From the NCBI GenBank assembly GCA_023433275.1, contig JAEZDN010000051.1:1-64000 (forward strand): a stretch of DNA of 64,000 nt. The letters run 5' to 3'. Of the stretch, positions 61,601 through 64,000 are shown piece after piece. How positions within the stretch are numbered: position 1 is the first letter of the stretch; every line of letters starts with the position of its first letter. Origin of the DNA: Verrucomicrobiota bacterium (GTDB lineage: Bacteria > Verrucomicrobiota > Verrucomicrobiia > Opitutales > Opitutaceae). The notes under the pieces were generated by a model. The model was not told the origin of the DNA. It saw nothing but the letters and a program-made list of their open reading frames with translations, and searched no databases. The position numbers were made by a program, and so were the translations under genes.

Positions 61601-64000
61601 AGCACCTCGTTCTCGAGGACAATCTCGTCCAGATCCAACTTCGCGGCAGCCTCACCCTCGGTGCCAGCCTGTCCCTCAGCGGCTCATTCTTCTTCAAGAA
61701 GTCCGGCTCCGGCGTGAACGAGAAGACGCTCATCTCGGTCGATGCCACCATGTCCATGCCGGTGATTGGCACCCTCAATGTGGACGGCGATCTGGTGCTC
61801 GTGGTGGACAATCCCGCCACCACCGGCGTCGACGAGGGCGGCGCGGTCGGCTCGCTGGCGATTACGCTGCAGTCGAACGCCGGACTCGCGGCGATCGACA
61901 TCACTTACAGCGCCACGATCAAGCTGAAGGTCAACTCGACCGGGGTCACCCAGGACGATCCGGGCGACGCCGGCAGCCTGACCATCGCGGCCAATACGGT
62001 GGAGCTCGACATGAGCGGCACCCTTACGCTGCTCAACACGTTCACGTTCACCGGCAACTTCTATTTCAAGAAGTCGGGCACCGACCTCAACATCCGGTTC
62101 AACGCCACGCTCTCCATCGGCTTCCTCGGCACCCTTCGGGCCACGGGCAACTTCGACAGCGACAGCACGGGATTCCAGGCGCAGCTCACGCTGGCGATCG
62201 AGTCCGCGGCGGGCGCGACCTATGGTTTCACGTTCAGCGGCACGTTGTTCTTCGCCATCAACACCAAGGCCACTAACTACACGGTGACCGGTCTGCCCAA
62301 CCTCGCTGACCAGACCGTCGCGCCGGGCGGCACCATGATCGTCGTCCAGGGGCAGCTCCAGCTCTTCTCCACCTTCAGCCTGAGCGGCACCTTCGCCCTG
62401 ACGGTCAGCGCCTCCTCGACCAGCATCACGCTTTACGCCACCCTGAGCGTGTTCAGCGTCAGCCTGAACGTCAGTGGATCCGCCACCATCGTCACCGCCG
62501 ACAACGGTGGCACCGTCGGCGACGAACGGGGCATCGTGCTCAACCTGCAGCTCCGGCTGGGTACCAGCGCCAACGTCACGATGAGCCCGGTGGCCAGTGT
62601 TTTCTCCCTCACCGGCTCGTTCACCCTGCAGATCAACACGACGGACTTCGCCAGTGGTGGCATCGCGGCCAATTCGGTCACGATCAGCGCCAGCGTTTCG
62701 GCCAACATCATGGGTTTCAACCTGGCGTCGGGCACCCTCACCATCACCATTTCTTCGACGGGTTTCAGCATTGTCATCCCGGAGGCGAGCCCGCTCAGCC
62801 TCGATTTCTTCGGGTTCTTCACCCTGAACTTCTACGGCAACCTGAGCATCCGGACCGACGGCTCCTCCGAGTTCAGCTTCACCGCTAGGGCTGGCGTTAC
62901 TTTCCTCAATCCCGACATCTTCGGTTTCTCGGGCACGGTTTCCGTCACTTTCAGCAAGACTTTCGCTGGTGTCGCCACCGTTTCCGGCAGCGTGAGTGCC
63001 ACCTTCGGCGCCTTTGGCATCAAGGTCGGTGCGAATGGCAACTTCTCGTTCTCCAGCGACGGCAGCGTCAGCCTTTCGGTTTCTATCAGCTTCCAGATCA
63101 CCCCCGCCTTCACCATCAAGATCTGGACGTTCTGGAAGACCTACTACATCCACGTGCCCGCGCTCGTCATCAGCGGCACCTGGAGCAAGACCTTCGGCAC
63201 GCGCGGCGCCGTTCCCGCTCCGCCCCCGCCGCCCGCCCTCGGGCGCATGGTCGGCAATACGCTTTACCTGAACGTCGGCGCCGATGCGGTTCACCGCGGT
63301 GCGACTTATCCGGCCGGCGACGAAAGCTACACGCTCACCTCGCTCGGCAACGGCACGGGCACCGGCAAGAAAGTCCGGATCAACGCCCTCGGCTACGACC
63401 AGGACTTCGACAACGTCACCAAGATCGTCGCCTCGGACACGCAGTCGTACAACACCTTCATCAACATCGACGATGCGCTCGGACTGCCGGTGGACATCAA
63501 CCTCAACAAGACGGTCACCGGCGAAAACCACTTCATCGTCGGCTCCGGCGTGGCCAACGTCCAGGCCGGCAGCGGCAAGGATTGGGTCGAGTACGGCGCC
63601 GGCGGCGGCACGTACTACGGCGGCGCCGGCATCGGCAAGGTCGAGGACCACGCCAACGGCAACCTCACGGTGCGCGCCCCCGGCCATCTCGACTACATCC
63701 TCACCGACGACAGCCTGACCTACGGCAACGGCACGGACACCAGCTACGCCATCACTTTCGTCAACGATTCCGTAAAGAAGGTCGTCCTCGATGGCGCCGC
63801 GGGTGCCACCTACGCGACCAGCAGCACGGGTGGCGTGGACGACAAGGGCACGCCCTCCACCGCCGATGACGAAACCATCGCCGCCAACCCCTGGTCCGGC
63901 ACCGCCACGTTCAACGGCACCGGCACCGGCACCGTCCAGGCGACCACCGCGGGCGATGTCACCCTCACGAACACCAGCCTCACTGAGAACGGTCGCACGA
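52678..64000 (+). CDS. Giant LEPR-XLL surface protein, runs off the right edge
   Basis: From ATG 52678 the frame stays open to the window end: at least 3774 codons without a stop. The N-terminus MSSLRQREFTLECLEQRMLL then AGDGLLGD is a LEPR-XLL motif (L-E-Q-R-M-L-L), the N-terminal segment of giant exported proteins in Planctomycetes and Verrucomicrobia; there is no ordinary signal peptide. Residues 20-160 are a Ser/Ala/Pro-poor acidic linker, then beta-rich modules. From about 55.7 to 58.4 kb are seven acidic repeats of 122-154 residues (FFLKLNNTGGAVAETF, DIVSLGGTV). Later modules repeat TGSFFFKKSG-type strands; after APAPPPPPA (near 63217) a new domain reaches an RTX-like glycine/aspartate stretch. 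Probably a secreted or surface fibre exported by the divergent operon. Confidence 0.88.
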   Translation, partial: MSSLRQREFTLECLEQRMLLAGDGLLGDTLSTLEDGSMPSLTAEVLVDQGDAGNDAAPVLPADESLVDTAAPAAVQTAETVVAEVELLAPVATSFDAPADAAAPANPDVQTAADFSVATLTAGNGPPQSNQDQSVSDVIAGETMNPLDPPFGGFEFTPSGEGAVAEHDALLELFNLGTTDDTVTMHGSITKRADANGEYSLGQLTITGTFNITRHEVGGSGAVDKDGRYVFEVWFDADATVTLASGGATFTLIASKGAFLVSGQLELDGSHVTGADALYFDEGGAAGSLVISGINLLTAGAGDTFLFANLTSTDGTGFAALSFNTASGLANPTAGHTSATDIGGTGLSADFTGASNFIRFTGEVDLTLSADGLVLEGDFTVEVTDTNGAGTAGGQVLTIAFTNAAVTLGTGTAKITVGGTVSTTFQISSSGWSGQVSISTLAIAGATGVSGNSASGTLKITGGAGGTSVTVETTINISVSQAPVAATLSGSLAFSWKGGDLLFSVTDLSASVTAGGIGLSITDVDGDFLIRDTGFAGKATIGGLAMTGYTFGSLSGVTFEINTTDADVAAVVMPSGNSLSFSGADRRKYFLVSGGLTLDLSFATSIAVSVTGTFYFEQYSYDHDGDSGTATESVFKIGVGGASGTSAKFTAGEVEIGVTGLSGGFIIKSTGIAGSLSATALDIAGLPEGVTISGSNLSFAINTTGAVTGAVSFDGLGDSPTASFNFGETQKDFLSVAGTIDLAVEAEGATFALDDASLGFYAGTVDDKEVVKVGAKDLTATLTVGDITASITKIDAIIVIMDEGVAGRVEFEKLTITGINDFTFAATDFAFEFNTSGVEIDEVLTVGGAAQTLTYTEADNETEFFRGYGTMTVAFDNGGSFAMSISGSFAFDVYSYDADGEGAGVAKNVVQFGFENVKFEIAVGDDVKLVVDDADGFFLFGENEEGDASYAGRLAISDAHLEGVTGLTIEVTDFNFEINTFGHAVEATIVRGEVDAEAVEEDDLADFTLDFSTEDQENFIALGGTLNLVVELGGFEFTLAGSFQFERSTVTLNEGETDEADVETIRIAVSGASFSLGLGGVALGASGISGGILITEEGTVAMQMSIKTVALTGIEGFTFSVEDFFLSLNNTGAAVAEDFTFPDGDDAGTADDVVALDFEGDIFTLGGTVHLGVEYGGFATTITGTFVFQQVAAVLDDEDTEGTDESAPAKILIGIKDASFNLSLGSVALEISEVTGLFAVYEDDGDPDTDDGTFAMSLTIGEVELTGIEGFTFGVTNFFLKLNNTGGAVAETFDFDGDDGTEDDIETISFTGDIVSLGGTVNLGIEFGGFSTVLTGTFLFTQVAAVADDPDTEDEDETADAKILIGIKDAGFNLSLGGVALEISEVTGLFALYEGEDDDDPDTDDGTLAMSLSIGQVELTGITGFDFEVSNFFLKLNNTGGAVAETFDFDGDDETVDDIETISFTGDIVSLGGTVDLRIEFGGFSTTLTGSFLFSQVAAITDDPDTAGENEATDAKVLIGIKDASFKLEFGDVALNITQVTGLFALYEGEDDGNAATDDGTIAMSLKIGSVALTGIDGFTFGVTNFFLKLNDTGGAVEETFDFDGDESTTEDIATISFTGDIIALGGTVDLGIEFGGFSTTLTGSFLFEQHAEKMLIGIKDAGFTLDIGGVALEISEVTGLFAVYSDETIAMELAIGKVELTGIEGFTFAVTAFSLKLNDTGGAVEESFDFDGDDETEDDVETITFDGDIIALGGTLELGIAFGGFATTLSGSFLFEQHEEKMLIGIKDAEFNLDIGGVALEISEVNGLFAVYTDDTIAMQLSVGEVALTGIDGFTFAVTNFFLNLNDTGGEVEETFTFGDQELEMSFDDDIISLGGTVEFGIEIGSTEISITGSFIFEQAKVTNDDDSESDVIKVSITGGELSLGVVEVTGINGAFVILEAGAAGQLSIEDITIDLGSLPFFLSVDEFYLEFNNTGGDVDVVIPAGDPESEDDDVALQFSGESRHDFILISGTIIIGIGGDDPENSPIISLTAVGVTIDTGATGSDPLFSAKLLSGTLDLEVLGGPITVSAKNLAITAEGKLANYDDPDTAGADKFIVEVYFGGTFEENIMGAGEDGELGTDDDVVTGTEEVTRTGEAAPEDVDFKWPSWMPLKLRHIALEWEDVEADASDFDLRVTAAIDFSLGDLITVSGYVNDLVIDVGELTAGNFPIKSFDAAALYVDGELFGLQVGGGFVIGMINVDANGDEIPEGSSTAVDDTIFYAGLSLKAMLLGSGGVQFAVGLAYIDNEVVPLEVMVGVSAPILLEPISGLTLGSFAGRVQFAHTLDEDYEDEDGDVDMDALKQVANNPNSAVQTEDMEDWVDNLRAATLNLAGGDESAAGTSSVWEEDLTITVLASFYSIYISPLSLNGTMVVSFDTAGRILLAGELKFANGTAKINAGLYANLTNVDSGDFAFAFYGSYGDPNSDLKLLEIEASLKVRILVGELDSDSGLVVVEVDEDDNPIVWDKDEHTTAQQGILKLEFVGAVKFVAGGAMIVQVDGTVDLEVALHGTASVRLKFNAQVGIVEPSPNPLGDKFGELAGYLSIFEKKVGVDEEGADVFALRIYGAVKVTFTPGTLEDYGIYVDATAFLQINTDDAEHTVTLEYFDGDEEEVDLRANSFSLMLDGELLVGQPGSDVEETAFLRMDGFVVIEIDENGLTLIFDVDVELSPGGTRLLTLDATGFMRINDEGVAARLDMTLAVDLPEETGLDFDASFFLLINTTGKIVKIDVPTYITEAEDYDGPEGVVIPQAAPVIGGNLSIAEGDVELAAGVDGILGTADDVDVVAIAAGEDDIIGTADDDADDQLTSSQDYYIISANGSLSALDALTFEGDFFLIITQEDDGEGGVETYVQMKVNATLDLVAVGTVEVHGFLEITNTGAVGILSVELNLTALQADLGIGITADVFLAFNTYDTDYTVPDDVAENFITLGTGEHLVLEDNLVQIQLRGSLTLGASLSLSGSFFFKKSGSGVNEKTLISVDATMSMPVIGTLNVDGDLVLVVDNPATTGVDEGGAVGSLAITLQSNAGLAAIDITYSATIKLKVNSTGVTQDDPGDAGSLTIAANTVELDMSGTLTLLNTFTFTGNFYFKKSGTDLNIRFNATLSIGFLGTLRATGNFDSDSTGFQAQLTLAIESAAGATYGFTFSGTLFFAINTKATNYTVTGLPNLADQTVAPGGTMIVVQGQLQLFSTFSLSGTFALTVSASSTSITLYATLSVFSVSLNVSGSATIVTADNGGTVGDERGIVLNLQLRLGTSANVTMSPVASVFSLTGSFTLQINTTDFASGGIAANSVTISASVSANIMGFNLASGTLTITISSTGFSIVIPEASPLSLDFFGFFTLNFYGNLSIRTDGSSEFSFTARAGVTFLNPDIFGFSGTVSVTFSKTFAGVATVSGSVSATFGAFGIKVGANGNFSFSSDGSVSLSVSISFQITPAFTIKIWTFWKTYYIHVPALVISGTWSKTFGTRGAVPAPPPPPALGRMVGNTLYLNVGADAVHRGATYPAGDESYTLTSLGNGTGTGKKVRINALGYDQDFDNVTKIVASDTQSYNTFINIDDALGLPVDINLNKTVTGENHFIVGSGVANVQAGSGKDWVEYGAGGGTYYGGAGIGKVEDHANGNLTVRAPGHLDYILTDDSLTYGNGTDTSYAITFVNDSVKKVVLDGAAGATYATSSTGGVDDKGTPSTADDETIAANPWSGTATFNGTGTGTVQATTAGDVTLTNTSLTENGRT
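55700..58420 (+). repeat. Seven tandem protein repeats inside the giant gene
   Basis: Anchor LGGT(V/L) codons begin at 55741, 56170, 56626, 57088, 57550, 57934 and 58300, giving spacings of 143, 152, 154, 154, 128 and 122 residues. Each unit has LTGIxGFxF, FFLxLNxTGGAVxExF, then a variable acidic loop and LIGIKDAxFxL. The middle units (56.4-57.6 kb) are also close at base level, pointing to recent duplication. Confidence 0.8.
63541..63645 (+). other. RTX-like glycine/aspartate segment in the giant protein
   Basis: Encodes GSGVANVQAGSGKDWVEYGA then GGGTYYGGAGIGKV, close to the G-G-x-G-x-D-x-x-x calcium-binding nonapeptides of type I secretion substrates, though only one near-perfect unit (AGSGKDWVE) is seen before the window ends. 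Confidence 0.5.

Noticed and set aside
53203..63687. Five long minus-strand frames (447-667 residues) opposite the giant gene
   Set aside because: They consist of repeated acidic/His/Arg-rich sequence that mirrors the sense repeats; the plus frame is continuous and has a recognisable LEPR-XLL start.

Overview
The window is GC-rich chromosomal DNA, most likely from a member of the phylum Verrucomicrobiota, close to Opitutaceae. The basis is the mix of PEP-CTERM proteins, a GGGGAPS-type C-terminal anchor, paired GH9 glycosidases, a pyrH-frr pair, a propeller-type hybrid sensor kinase and a LEPR-XLL giant protein. No marker allows a species call. Genes are dense, and many intergenic gaps carry short dispersed repeats.

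Left part (1-17.1 kb): an IS110-family transposase cut by the window edge with a possible guide-RNA leader, an Ohr/OsmC-like protein, a small helix-turn-helix gene bracketed by copies of a 17-21 bp palindrome (five copies within 840 bp), two PEP-CTERM surface proteins, an AI-2E-family transporter, a leftover Ig-domain/anchor fragment, several small membrane or lipoproteins, a 308-bp tandem duplication of non-coding DNA, a three-gene toxin-antitoxin cassette, a UvrD-family helicase, a multi-spanning membrane protein and a secreted protein with three Tudor-like repeats.

Middle part (17.4-43.4 kb): pyrH and frr (UMP kinase, ribosome recycling factor), two GH9 enzymes followed by nagB (probably chito-oligosaccharide/glucosamine use), a three-gene phosphorelay (PAS-rich kinase, response regulator, REC-PAS-kinase-REC hybrid), a DUF748/AsmA-like protein, two short-chain dehydrogenases, tRNA-Gln(UUG), a membrane AraC regulator, a SnoaL-like protein beside an esterase homologue that has lost its nucleophile serine, an SMP-30-like propeller and a 1411-residue one-component hybrid two-component sensor.

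Right part (43.4-64 kb): this is the most interesting region. A leftward operon encodes GAF-HlyD adaptor, PqqD-like/M50 peptidase/HlyD fusion, a C-terminally shortened SecA paralogue, TolC and a periplasmic HlyD adaptor. It diverges from one uninterrupted open frame of at least 3774 codons that runs off the right edge. That frame starts with a LEPR-XLL motif, continues with acidic beta-rich repeats and reaches an RTX-like glycine/aspartate stretch. No ABC transporter ATPase is present. I infer a dedicated export route for the giant surface protein in which a SecA-like ATPase takes the place of the usual type I ABC motor; this is a hypothesis from gene content and order.
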